NCBI GenBank assembly: GCA_027620105.1
Contig: JAQCIA010000006.1
Location: forward strand, 1 to 18,580
DNA: 18,580 nt
Direction: 5' to 3'
DNA from: Verrucomicrobiota bacterium
GTDB lineage: Bacteria > Verrucomicrobiota > Kiritimatiellia > UBA8416 > JAIOPI01
Shown: positions 7,628-14,183 of the stretch, piece by piece
Layout: each line of letters opens with the position of its first letter
How positions within the stretch are numbered: the first letter of the stretch is position 1
Notes under the pieces: model-generated
Databases searched by the model: none
What the model was told of the DNA's origin: nothing
What the model saw: the letters and a program-made list of their open reading frames with translations, nothing else
Made by a program: the position numbers and the translations under genes

Positions 7628-9622
7628 TTACGGCGCGGTGTAGCGAAAGACCATGTATGCCGGGCGCATCTGGCCACCGATCATCTGCCGCTCGTCGGAT
7701 TCAAATACGCGCTCGAACCCGGTCAGGCCAACCCCGCCATAGGCGTAGAGGCGGTAGATCATGGATTGCGTGGCGCGCGGTGTGGGTTGGAAGGTGACGC
7801 CGGCAGGGATTTCGATGGGGGCGAAAAAGTCGTCGTGATTCAGGCCGAGCACATCCAGGATGCGGGCAAATTGCCCCGAGACAAAAGGTTCGCCGACGAC
7901 CACATAGCGCACGTTATATTCGGCGAGGATCGCGGCCGCGTCGGCGGGCTGGTCGGCAACAAAGAATCGATAGGGGGCTTCGTTGGCGCGGCGCGTCTCT
8001 GGCCAGCCAATAAAATTGTTGGCCACGTTGGCGCGTTGCCCGATGGCCGTGATCGCGTTGCCGAGGGACCAATCGGCGAGCACGCTGTAGGCGGAGGGAC
8101 TGCCGGGAGTGGCACCTGACGGCACGGGGGTGGCCTCGCGCAGCCACCGGCAGAGCGCGTAGTCGGTGGCGTTCGAGGCGAGCGGCGCACTCTGGACATA
8201 GGCGCGCAGCCAGCGGGTTGGCGGGGTCAGGGCCGGCACGGCGGACAGGAGCAGCAAGGCGCCGGCCATGCCGGCCAGCGGACGCTGGCGGATGGCGAGG
8301 CGGGCACAGGCGTCGACAGCGAATCCCACGACAATGGCGAAAAGGACGGCCGCGCACACGCAAAACATGTCGGCAAAACGCTGCTGGACCATGGCCGCCG
8401 CGCCGGCCACGACGGACCAGACGGTGAATAGCACGGCAGGCGCACGGCGCCCGCGCCACTCCCGCATCAGCAGGGCGGCGAGTGCGAGAGGGAAAAGGAC
8501 GGTCAGCCCGGAAAAGTTCTCCAAGAGGGCTGGCCAAGACATGGGGGCCGATTCCTCCACGTGACGCAATATCGGGTCGTGCTTCGACATCCAGAGGCCG
8601 CCCTGCTGAAGCAGTTCCGCGAGGCGGCTGCGACCGGCGACGATTAGTGGAACGAGCGCGACGAGCATCACGGCGAACAGGGCCAACGCGCGTTGGCCCC
8701 GTGAACCGCGCGAGGTGACGATGCGACCGCCGAGATAAAGCGCGGTGATGGCGGCGGCGATGGTGAGCATAAGCGCCGGGTGAAACAGGCTCAGCGCGTC
8801 CCACCGCCAGGCGCCGGTCCTGCCGATTGGGGTCGCCGCAATGATCGGCGAGAGCACCAGCGAGGCGCCGATGAAGCAGGCGACGCCGCCGCAGGTCCAG
8901 ACTAAGCGACGGTCGGGGGGGGCGGGCATTAATAGCAACAGGCCGAATGCGGCGGCCAGGATGCACACGACGAGTGCCGAACCGGGCCAAATGGCGAGCA
9001 TCGCGGCCATCAGCAGGGCGGTGCGTACACTGCGGATGACGGCTTGGACGGGCGTGGGGGCTTCGAGCAGCCGGCAAGCGGCGAGCAGGGTCAGGGCGCC
9101 GGCCAGGACGACGGCCACGTGATGATCCGGTCGTCCCAGGACACTGAGCTGCACATGGAACGGCATTAGCGCAAAGACGGCGGCGGCAAGCAGGGACAGG
9201 CCCCGACTGAGAAATGCGCGGGCGACAAAAAAAACAGACAGCACCGTGAGTGCGGCGATGGTGGGAGGCGCCAGAGCGCCGACTGTGGCAACGAGGCGAG
9301 CCGAAGGGTGCCCCGCACCGGCGAGGAGTGCGACACCGGCGAGCAGCCAGTCGAAGAGCGGGGCCCAGTTGCAGGTGAGTCCCTGGGGGTAATTCATCAA
9401 GGCGTCGTGGCCGGGCAAACGGAGGCCGTGGTCAACGGCGTAGGCCACCCGGTGCATGTGATACATGCTGTCGCCATCGAGACTGCGGATCTCGGTGGCG
9501 GTGAACACCTGTGGATGATTCAGCGTGCGCACGACGAAGGCGGCCACAGCCAGCAGGGCCAGGGCGACAAACGTCATGCGCGGCGTGATGCACCGACCGG
9601 CAGCGTTGGGGGTGTTGTCCAT
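7628..9622 (-). CDS. STT3/oligosaccharyltransferase-like polytopic membrane protein
   Basis: This 664-aa protein has about 11-13 predicted membrane segments in its first 470 residues and a soluble C-terminal domain. Motifs match STT3/AglB/PglB glycosyltransferases. LDGDSMYHMHR (48-58) corresponds to the first acidic motif; NYPQGLTCNWAPLFD (77-91) follows. LGRPDHHVAVVL (162-173) corresponds to the second acidic/DHH motif. HVEESAP (354-360) sits where the SVSE/TIXE motif is expected, and QQRFADMF (413-420) follows. SVLADWSLGNAITAIGQR (513-530) then VANNF occupies the WWDYG region, but reads ADWSLG. Known family members transfer lipid-linked glycans to Asn. Whether this diverged protein does so is unknown; another GT-C role is possible. 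A TTG-like promoter lies upstream. Confidence 0.78.
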   Translation of the reverse strand: MDNTPNAAGRCITPRMTFVALALLAVAAFVVRTLNHPQVFTATEIRSLDGDSMYHMHRVAYAVDHGLRLPGHDALMNYPQGLTCNWAPLFDWLLAGVALLAGAGHPSARLVATVGALAPPTIAALTVLSVFFVARAFLSRGLSLLAAAVFALMPFHVQLSVLGRPDHHVAVVLAGALTLLAACRLLEAPTPVQAVIRSVRTALLMAAMLAIWPGSALVVCILAAAFGLLLLMPAPPDRRLVWTCGGVACFIGASLVLSPIIAATPIGRTGAWRWDALSLFHPALMLTIAAAITALYLGGRIVTSRGSRGQRALALFAVMLVALVPLIVAGRSRLAELLQQGGLWMSKHDPILRHVEESAPMSWPALLENFSGLTVLFPLALAALLMREWRGRRAPAVLFTVWSVVAGAAAMVQQRFADMFCVCAAVLFAIVVGFAVDACARLAIRQRPLAGMAGALLLLSAVPALTPPTRWLRAYVQSAPLASNATDYALCRWLREATPVPSGATPGSPSAYSVLADWSLGNAITAIGQRANVANNFIGWPETRRANEAPYRFFVADQPADAAAILAEYNVRYVVVGEPFVSGQFARILDVLGLNHDDFFAPIEIPAGVTFQPTPRATQSMIYRLYAYGGVGLTGFERVFESDERQMIGGQMRPAYMVFRYTAP

Positions 9623-9693
9623 GTCCTTGGCGCGAATCCTCGTTTTGCGGACTGGGTGACATCGCGCCGGCGCGTGGTTGTCACGACACGGCG

Positions 9694-9722
9694 AGTATAC
9701 AGATTGTGCTTCATCGTCTCAA
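9694..9722 (-). promoter_or_regulatory. Sigma70-type promoter of the STT3-like gene
   Basis: Read on the minus strand, TTGAGA (9722-9717) and TATACT (9699-9694) are separated by exactly 17 bp; they match the consensus at four and five of six positions. The predicted start near 9687 leaves a leader of about 65 nt to the ATG at 9622. It could drive the STT3-like, fabI and mutM genes together, although 113 bp separate the first two. Confidence 0.6.
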
Positions 9723-9901
9723 ACGGTTCTGAGAAGCGATTCTCCCACTTGCAACGCTGCACACGCGGCTTGTGGCGATAATGGCGTGGGCGGCGGTGAT
9801 TGTGTAGGGATTGTCAACGGCCTGTAATCGGTGGGTGAAGATCGAGGGCTCGACGGGTGTGGGCCGCGTTGGCATTGATTGTGCTTTTACATAACTCGCT
9901 G
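9723..9901. other. Intergenic region between divergent STT3-like gene and putative small RNA
   Basis: No gene is supported here. A short hairpin GAGAA-GCGA-TTCTC lies at 9731-9744, just upstream of the STT3-like promoter. A weak TTGGCA (9869-9874) with CATAAC (9890-9895) could be a plus-strand promoter, but the spacing of 15 bp is short. Confidence 0.35.
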
Positions 9902-10025
9902 ACTCCGGTTGGTTCGGAATACTCGGTGGTCTTGCCAAACCAAATGCGGCCACATAGAGACCTTACTGGCTGAAAGCCGGGCATAAGAACAAGGGGGGGC
10001 CTTCGGGCTCCCCCGGTTCTTTTTG
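9902..10025 (+). ncRNA. Candidate small RNA ending at an orphan terminator
   Basis: A strong plus-strand terminator (9985-10024) closes a stretch with no open gene; the nearest plus-strand gene upstream is mutY, over 4 kb away. aroC has its own promoter downstream of the terminator, so the terminator does not fit as an ordinary part of aroC. The putative RNA can fold: TTGGTT (9909-9914) pairs with AACCAA (9938-9943), or alternatively GTGGTC (9926-9931) with GGCCAC (9948-9953), and CTGGCT-GAA-AGCCGG forms a compact hairpin at about 9966-9980. I recognise no known family: no SRP GGAAG/AGCAG motif and no clear 6S architecture. The 5' end is a guess. Confidence 0.35.
9985..10024 (+). terminator. 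Strong Rho-independent terminator upstream of aroC
   Basis: AAGAAC pairs with GTTCTT, and seven G's plus CC pair with GG plus CTCCCCC around a TTCG tetraloop (10002-10005), with only a small AA/G internal loop. TTTTT follows at 10020-10024. The T-tract is on the plus-strand side only. Confidence 0.8.
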
Positions 10026-10049
10026 TGTAGCCGCGTGTTTCGCACGCAG

Positions 10050-10078
10050 TTGACGCTGTCACCCGCCGCGTGCATAGT
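10050..10078 (+). promoter_or_regulatory. Candidate sigma70 promoter of aroC
   Basis: TTGACG (10050-10055, five of six) and CATAGT (10073-10078, four of six) are 17 bp apart. Transcription would start near 10085, giving a leader of about 24 nt to the ATG at 10109. It lies downstream of the terminator at 9985-10024. Confidence 0.5.
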
Positions 10079-10108
10079 GAAACCACTCGCCCGCGCGGGG
10101 AAAACACC

Positions 10109-11197
10109 ATGGCCAGCACATTCGGAACCATATTCACGGTCGCGACGTTCGGAGAATCCCACGGCAAGGGCGTGGGCGCGATTGTGGACGGCTGTCCCGC
10201 CCGGTTGTCGCTTTCCGAGGCGGATATTCAACCGCAGCTGGACCGTCGCCGCCCGGGACAGAACAATCTCACAACGCCCCGCGATGAATCCGACAAGGTT
10301 TCGATCCTGTCTGGCGTCGAACAAGGTGTCACACTGGGCTCACCGATTGGGTTGTTTGTGCCGAATCGCGACTCGCGTCCCAGCGACTATGGGAACATGC
10401 GCAATGTGCCGCGCCCCTCGCATGCGGACTACACCTATCAGATGAAGTATGGCGTGCGCGCGGGGAGTGGCGGTGGACGCTCCAGCGCACGGGAAACCAT
10501 CGGGCGCGTTGCGGCGGGAGCCATCGCGGAAAAATTGCTGCGCGTGGTGTATGGCGTGGAAATCGTGGCCTGGGTCAGTGCGGTCGGTGACGTGGAAACA
10601 ACGGGTGTCGACGCGCACACGGTCACGCGCGCGCAGGTGGATGAAACCCTTGTGCGCTGCGCGCATGCGCCGGTGGCGGACCGCATGATTGCGGCGATAC
10701 GCGAGGCGAAGGACGCCAATGATTCGATCGGTGGCGTGGTGAGCTGTGTCTGTCGCGGTGTACCGGCGGGATGGGGCGAACCGGTCTTCGACAAGCTGGA
10801 GGCGAAACTGGCGCAGGCCATGTTATCGCTTCCTGCCACCAAGGGGTTCGAGATTGGCTCCGGGTTTGCGGGGACGCGCCTGCGCGGGTCCCAACACAAC
10901 GACCCCTATGTGATGCAGGGCGAGCGCCTGGGCAGTCCGACCAATCGCAGCGGCGGTGTGCAGGGCGGGCTTTCCAGCGGTGAGCCGATCGTGTTTCGCG
11001 TGGCATTCAAACCCCCTGCCACCATCGGTGTGGCGCAATCCACCGTCGATTTCGACGGAAAGGATGTGGTGCTGGAGGCCAAGGGGCGGCACGACCCCTG
11101 CGTGGTGCCGCGGGCAATCCCGATTGTGGAAGCCATGGCCGCACTGGTCCTGGCAGACGCGGCACTGCTGCAGTTGCGGCACGGGGTGATTCAGTAA
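10109..11197 (+). CDS. aroC: Chorismate synthase
   Basis: AroC converts 5-enolpyruvylshikimate-3-phosphate to chorismate using reduced FMN, the last common step of aromatic amino-acid synthesis. The 362-aa protein from ATG 10109 shows the three family signatures: GESHGKGVGAIVDGCP (15-30, with H18), the PSHADYTY region with H105 followed by RSSARET (124-130), and a C-terminal RHDPCVVPRAIPIVEAMAA. The ATG is chosen because MASTFGTIF is the normal N-terminus and GGGGAA lies upstream; the frame is open to 10070. It stands alone with its own promoter and converges on leuD, with 50 bp between the stop codons. Confidence 0.96.
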   Translation: MASTFGTIFTVATFGESHGKGVGAIVDGCPARLSLSEADIQPQLDRRRPGQNNLTTPRDESDKVSILSGVEQGVTLGSPIGLFVPNRDSRPSDYGNMRNVPRPSHADYTYQMKYGVRAGSGGGRSSARETIGRVAAGAIAEKLLRVVYGVEIVAWVSAVGDVETTGVDAHTVTRAQVDETLVRCAHAPVADRMIAAIREAKDANDSIGGVVSCVCRGVPAGWGEPVFDKLEAKLAQAMLSLPATKGFEIGSGFAGTRLRGSQHNDPYVMQGERLGSPTNRSGGVQGGLSSGEPIVFRVAFKPPATIGVAQSTVDFDGKDVVLEAKGRHDPCVVPRAIPIVEAMAALVLADAALLQLRHGVIQ

Positions 11198-11200
11198 TCG

Positions 11201-11236
11201 CTCACCCCTGTCCGCTCCCGCGGGGAGAGGGGAGGG
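11201..11236. repeat. GC-rich hairpin repeat, copy 1 (aroC/leuD junction)
   Basis: CCCCT (11205-11209) pairs with AGGGG (11228-11232), and CTCCC (11215-11219) with GGGAG (11223-11227). The start CTCACCCC-G-CC-CTC resembles the element at 13563-13598 in about 14 of 17 positions. No T-tract follows on either strand, so it is not a classic terminator. It resembles REP-like intergenic elements seen in GC-rich bacteria. Confidence 0.5.
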
Positions 11237-11247
11237 AAAAGGCATGC

Positions 11248-11895
11248 TCAGGCCGGTTGCGCACGGAGCTGCGTGTCGTGCTTCGCTTCGAAAGACGTGA
11301 TTTGCGTCGCGTGTTCCAGCGTCAGGGCAATATCGTCCAGTCCGCGCAAGAGGTGATCCTTGCGGATGGAATCGATTTCGAAGCGAATCGTTTCGTCTTT
11401 CGCCCCGTGCAGCGTGATCGTCTGCAGCGTCAGGTCAACCGTCGCCTTCATGCCAGGGGTCGCGGTGATGGCGTCGAAAATGCGATCCACTTCGGTTTCA
11501 GGCAATTCGATGGTCAGCAGGCCGTTCTTGACCGAATTGCTGGCGAAGATATCGGCGAAGGCCGGCACGCGATTGCCATCGAGAACGCGGGTGGGCGCGA
11601 TGACCACTCGGAAGCCGGCTTGCACCACGGCCCAGACGGCATGCTCACGGCTGGAGCCGCAGCCAAAATTGTTTCGCACCACCATGATGATGGCATCCTT
11701 GAAGTGCGCCTGGTTGAGCGGGAATTCCGGATCGAGGGTTCCGTCGGCGCGGCGCTTCCAGTCGAAGAAAAGCGTTTCGCCAAACCCGGTGCGGCGAATG
11801 GATTTCAGGAACTGCTTCGGAATGATCTGGTCCGTATCCACGTTCGCGCGGTCGAGCGGAACCACGATGCCGTGTTCTTTGACAAAAGGGGTCAT
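11248..11895 (-). CDS. leuD: 3-isopropylmalate dehydratase small subunit
   Basis: LeuD pairs with LeuC to isomerise 2- to 3-isopropylmalate in leucine synthesis. The 215-aa protein is of the long type found with about 470-aa LeuC proteins. The N-terminus VVPLDRANVDTDQIIPKQFLK is characteristic, and NNFGCGSSREHAVWA contains the swivelling-domain substrate loop. The ATG at 11895 overlaps by ATGA the stop codon of a small 42-codon frame that fills the gap to leuC. A 17-nt palindrome lies 12 nt upstream of the start and may affect its translation. The 3' end converges on aroC. Confidence 0.96.
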   Translation of the reverse strand: MTPFVKEHGIVVPLDRANVDTDQIIPKQFLKSIRRTGFGETLFFDWKRRADGTLDPEFPLNQAHFKDAIIMVVRNNFGCGSSREHAVWAVVQAGFRVVIAPTRVLDGNRVPAFADIFASNSVKNGLLTIELPETEVDRIFDAITATPGMKATVDLTLQTITLHGAKDETIRFEIDSIRKDHLLRGLDDIALTLEHATQITSFEAKHDTQLRAQPA

Positions 11896-12020
11896 GTTCT
11901 ATCCATTCCGAATCGGCGATTCGGATTTGCCGCAAAAAGGCCCAAAGGGCGCAACATAAATCGGATTTTGGTTTTGTGCATGTTGCGCTTTTTCGCAGCC
12001 ATTTCTGCCGCGTTCCTCAT
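11892..12020 (-). CDS. Bridging mini-ORF between leuC and leuD (42 aa)
   Basis: The minus strand is open from an ATG whose last two bases are the first two of the leuC TGA (ATGA at 12020-12017) to a TGA that overlaps the leuD ATG (ATGA at 11895-11892). It would encode 42 residues, starting MRNAAEMAAKKRNMHKTK, basic in its first half (KKRNMHKTKIR), with a hydrophobic MLRPLGLFAA stretch and an RRFG end. No family is recognised. It may be a real small protein, or a frame whose translation carries ribosomes from leuC to leuD. Both overlaps being in frame with one uninterrupted ORF argues against chance, but the peptide itself is unproven. Confidence 0.4.
   Translation of the reverse strand: MRNAAEMAAKKRNMHKTKIRFMLRPLGLFAANPNRRFGMDRT
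11908..11924. repeat. Perfect 17-nt palindrome upstream of leuD
   Basis: CCGAATCG-G-CGATTCGG is an 8-bp inverted repeat with a single central base. In RNA it could form a 6-bp stem with a 5-nt loop that ends 12 nt before the leuD start. It could be an operator or a translational hairpin. Confidence 0.5.
11949..11988. repeat. Inverted repeat inside the leuC-leuD gap
   Basis: GCGCAACAT (11949-11957) and ATGTTGCGC (11980-11988) are perfect 9-bp complements around a 22-nt loop. On the minus strand it is followed by a short GCCC-TTT-GGGC hairpin and CTTTTT (about 11950-11934), a weak terminator-like arrangement inside the operon. Confidence 0.55.
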
Positions 12021-13423
12021 TTCCACTCTCTGAAATCCACGAAGTGGCCGGCGATGGCGGCGGCGGCGGCCATTTCCGGGCTCACCAAATGCGTCCGACC
12101 ACCTTTGCCCTGACGCCCTTCAAAGTTGCGGTTCGACGTGGACGCGCTGCGTTGCTGGTTCTTCAGCTGATCCGGGTTCATCCCCAGGCACATGCTGCAA
12201 CCGGCAAAACGCCATTCGCAGCCTGCGGCCTTGAATATCTTGTCCAGGTTCTCGGCCTCGGCTTGCTTGCGCACGCTTTCCGAGCCCGGCACGACCAACA
12301 CCTGCACGCCCTTGGCCACCTGGCGGCCAGACATAACCATGGCCGCGCGGCGCAGGTCCTCGATGCGGCCGTTGGTGCAGCTGCCGATGAAGACCACATT
12401 CACGGGCACGTCGGTGAGCGGCGTGCCCGGCGTGAGGCCCATGTAATCGAGGGCCTTCTCGACATCCACGCGGCTGTAGCCCGGCACGGAACCCGGTTCA
12501 GGCACGCGTTCGGTGACATCCATAACCATGCCCGGGTTGGTGCCCCAGGTGACCTGCGGCGCGAGCTTGTCCACGTCGATGGTGATCGTGCGGTCAAAGG
12601 CGGCATCCGGATCCGATGGCAGGGTTTTCCAGTAGGCGATGGCCTGGTCGAGGGCTGCTCCGCGCGGCGCGAAGGGGCGTTCGCCGCGGCTGACGTAGTC
12701 AAAGGTGGTGTCATCTGGCGCGATCATGCCCGCGCGCGCGCCACCCTCGATGCTCATGTTGCAGACGGTCATGCGCTCTTCCATGGACAGTGCACGCACG
12801 GCCTCGCCGGTATATTCCAGCACGCTCCCCGTGCCGCCGGAGGTGCCAATCGTCCCGATCAGTTTGAGGATCATGTCCTTGGCGGTGACGCCGGGGCGCA
12901 GGCGGCCCATGAAATCGACGCGGAACGTGCCCGGTTTGGTCTGGCGCAGGGTCTGGGTTGCCAGCACGTGCTCAACTTCGGAGGTGCCGATGCCGAAGGC
13001 CAGCGTGCCGAACGCGCCGTGGGTCGAGGTGTGCGAATCGCCGCAGACGATGGTGGTGCCGGGCAGGGTGAGGCCAAGTTCAGGTCCGATGATGTGGACG
13101 ATTCCCTGGCGCTCGCTATCCAGCCCGTAGAGCGTGACGCCAAAATCTTTGCAGTTCTTCTCCAGCATTTCGATCTGGGCGCGGGAGATGGCGTCGGCGA
13201 TGTTCTTGCGTTCCTTGGCTTCGGTGGGAACGTTGTGGTCCATGGTGGCCACGGTCAGCTCGGGGCGGCGCACGGGGCGTCCGGCCAGGCGCAGCCCCTC
13301 GAACGCCTGGGCGCTGGTGACCTCGTGAATCAAGTGGCGGTCGATATAAAGCAGCACCGTGCCATCCGCCAATTCCTTGGCGACATGGCGGTCCCAGATC
13401 TTCTGAAAAAGCGTTTTGGCCAT
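12017..13423 (-). CDS. leuC: 3-isopropylmalate dehydratase large subunit
   Basis: LeuC carries the [4Fe-4S] cluster of isopropylmalate isomerase. The ATG at 13423 gives MAKTLFQKIWDRHV, the normal family start; the frame is open to 13462. In this 468-aa protein the cluster cysteines are C349 (GSCTNGR), C409 and C412 (CSMCLGMN). The aconitase-type motif VCGDSHTSTHGAFG lies at 127-139. No strong ribosome binding site is seen. A TATATT box at 13440-13435 is too close to the start codon for a normal leader; a weak promoter further upstream is listed separately. It is followed by the bridging mini-ORF and leuD. Confidence 0.96.
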   Translation of the reverse strand: MAKTLFQKIWDRHVAKELADGTVLLYIDRHLIHEVTSAQAFEGLRLAGRPVRRPELTVATMDHNVPTEAKERKNIADAISRAQIEMLEKNCKDFGVTLYGLDSERQGIVHIIGPELGLTLPGTTIVCGDSHTSTHGAFGTLAFGIGTSEVEHVLATQTLRQTKPGTFRVDFMGRLRPGVTAKDMILKLIGTIGTSGGTGSVLEYTGEAVRALSMEERMTVCNMSIEGGARAGMIAPDDTTFDYVSRGERPFAPRGAALDQAIAYWKTLPSDPDAAFDRTITIDVDKLAPQVTWGTNPGMVMDVTERVPEPGSVPGYSRVDVEKALDYMGLTPGTPLTDVPVNVVFIGSCTNGRIEDLRRAAMVMSGRQVAKGVQVLVVPGSESVRKQAEAENLDKIFKAAGCEWRFAGCSMCLGMNPDQLKNQQRSASTSNRNFEGRQGKGGRTHLVSPEMAAAAAIAGHFVDFREWK

Positions 13424-13494
13424 AAGCAGGCAACAATATAGAAAACCACCGGTGCGATGCAAGCGGACGCTCCGCGGTCAGCGCGCAGGGTATT

Positions 13495-13521
13495 GGTATA
13501 CGGAACTTTCATTGCCCGCAA
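13495..13521 (-). promoter_or_regulatory. Weak candidate promoter of leuC
   Basis: On the minus strand TTGCGG (13521-13516) and TATACC (13500-13495) are separated by 15 bp, shorter than ideal. The start would be near 13488, with a leader of about 65 nt to leuC. A second AT-rich box, TTGCAT-16 bp-TATATT ending at 13435, would give a nearly leaderless message. Confidence 0.3.
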
Positions 13522-13562
13522 AGACGTGCTGTCGCCTGACCGCGGTATGAACCCTCACCACC

Positions 13563-13598
13563 CTCACCCCGGCCCTCTCTCGGAGGGAGCGCGGGTGA
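13563..13598. repeat. GC-rich hairpin repeat, copy 2 (tpx/leuC junction)
   Basis: TCACCC (13564-13569) pairs with GGGTGA (13593-13598), and CCCTC (13573-13577) with GAGGG (13583-13587) around the loop TCTCG. The left arm CTCACCCC is shared with the copy at 11201. It lies between the tpx stop and leuC. Confidence 0.55.
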
Positions 13599-13613
13599 TG
13601 TTTGAAACGGGTG

Positions 13614-14120
13614 TTAGGTTGTGCGCAAGGCTTGCAGGGCGGCTTCGTAGTTGGGTTCGTCGACAATTTCGGGAACCTGTTCCGTGTGCACGACCTTGTT
13701 CTGCGCGTCGAGAACGACGATGGCCCGGCTCAGCAGGCCGCGCAGCGGGCCGTCGGTAATCGTCACACCGTAGTCCTTGCCGAAGCTTGCGGCGCGAAAG
13801 GAGGACAGCGGAACAACCTTGTCGATGCCTTCCGCGGCACAGAAGCGACCCTGTGCAAAGGGGAGATCAGCGGAAACGGTCAGGATCACCGTGTCGGGCA
13901 CTTCGGCGGCCTGCACGTTGAATTTCCGCGCAGACGTGGCGCAGGTTCCTGTGTCCAGGCTCGGGACGATGTTGAGGATCTTCTTTTTTCCGGCGAACGA
14001 CGCGAGTGTCACGTCTTCCAGTTTCCCGTTTGTCAGTGTGAAGTCACGGGCGGTGGTGCCCTTGGCGGGCAGTTCACCGATGGTGTGGACCGGATTGCCT
14101 TTGAGCGTAATCGTGGCCAT
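13614..14120 (-). CDS. tpx: Thiol peroxidase Tpx (atypical 2-Cys peroxiredoxin)
   Basis: Tpx reduces hydrogen peroxide and organic peroxides using thioredoxin. The 168-aa length is normal. The peroxidatic Cys is C60 in PSLDTGTCATSARKFN, with T57 of the TxxC motif, and the resolving Cys is C94 in AQGRFCAAEGI, the spacing expected for Tpx. The N-terminus MATITLKGNPVHTIGELP is typical. AAGGA lies 7 nt before the ATG at 14120, after a purine-rich GAAAAAAG run. It follows the exonuclease gene by 63 bp on the same strand and may be co-transcribed with it. Confidence 0.95.
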   Translation of the reverse strand: MATITLKGNPVHTIGELPAKGTTARDFTLTNGKLEDVTLASFAGKKKILNIVPSLDTGTCATSARKFNVQAAEVPDTVILTVSADLPFAQGRFCAAEGIDKVVPLSSFRAASFGKDYGVTITDGPLRGLLSRAIVVLDAQNKVVHTEQVPEIVDEPNYEAALQALRTT

Positions 14121-14183
14121 GTTGCTGTCCTTCTTTTTTCTTTTCGTTTGTGTCCGCAGCCTGAAACGCTTGGCGCTACCCGG

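Noticed and set aside
9711..9953. 80-residue minus-strand frame between the STT3-like gene and aroC
   Set aside because: It overlaps the STT3-like promoter, has no ribosome binding site or recognisable composition, and looks like a chance frame.
9945..9974. Leader peptide (ATG to TGA, nine codons) for aroC attenuation
   Set aside because: It contains no aromatic codons, and aroC appears to have a separate promoter beyond the terminator.
11205..11232. Rho-independent terminator between aroC and leuD
   Set aside because: The hairpin lacks a T-tract on either strand, so it is listed as a repeat instead.
12044..13441. Long plus-strand frame antisense to leuC, and similar long frames antisense to the M20 gene, fabI/mutM and tpx/exonuclease
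   Set aside because: These lie opposite confidently identified genes and show the His/Arg/Gly/Ala-rich composition expected of shadow frames in GC-rich DNA; none has recognisable motifs.
13435..13462. TTGCAT-16 bp-TATATT as the main leuC promoter
   Set aside because: Transcription would begin only about 5 nt before the leuC start codon, leaving no room for a ribosome binding site.
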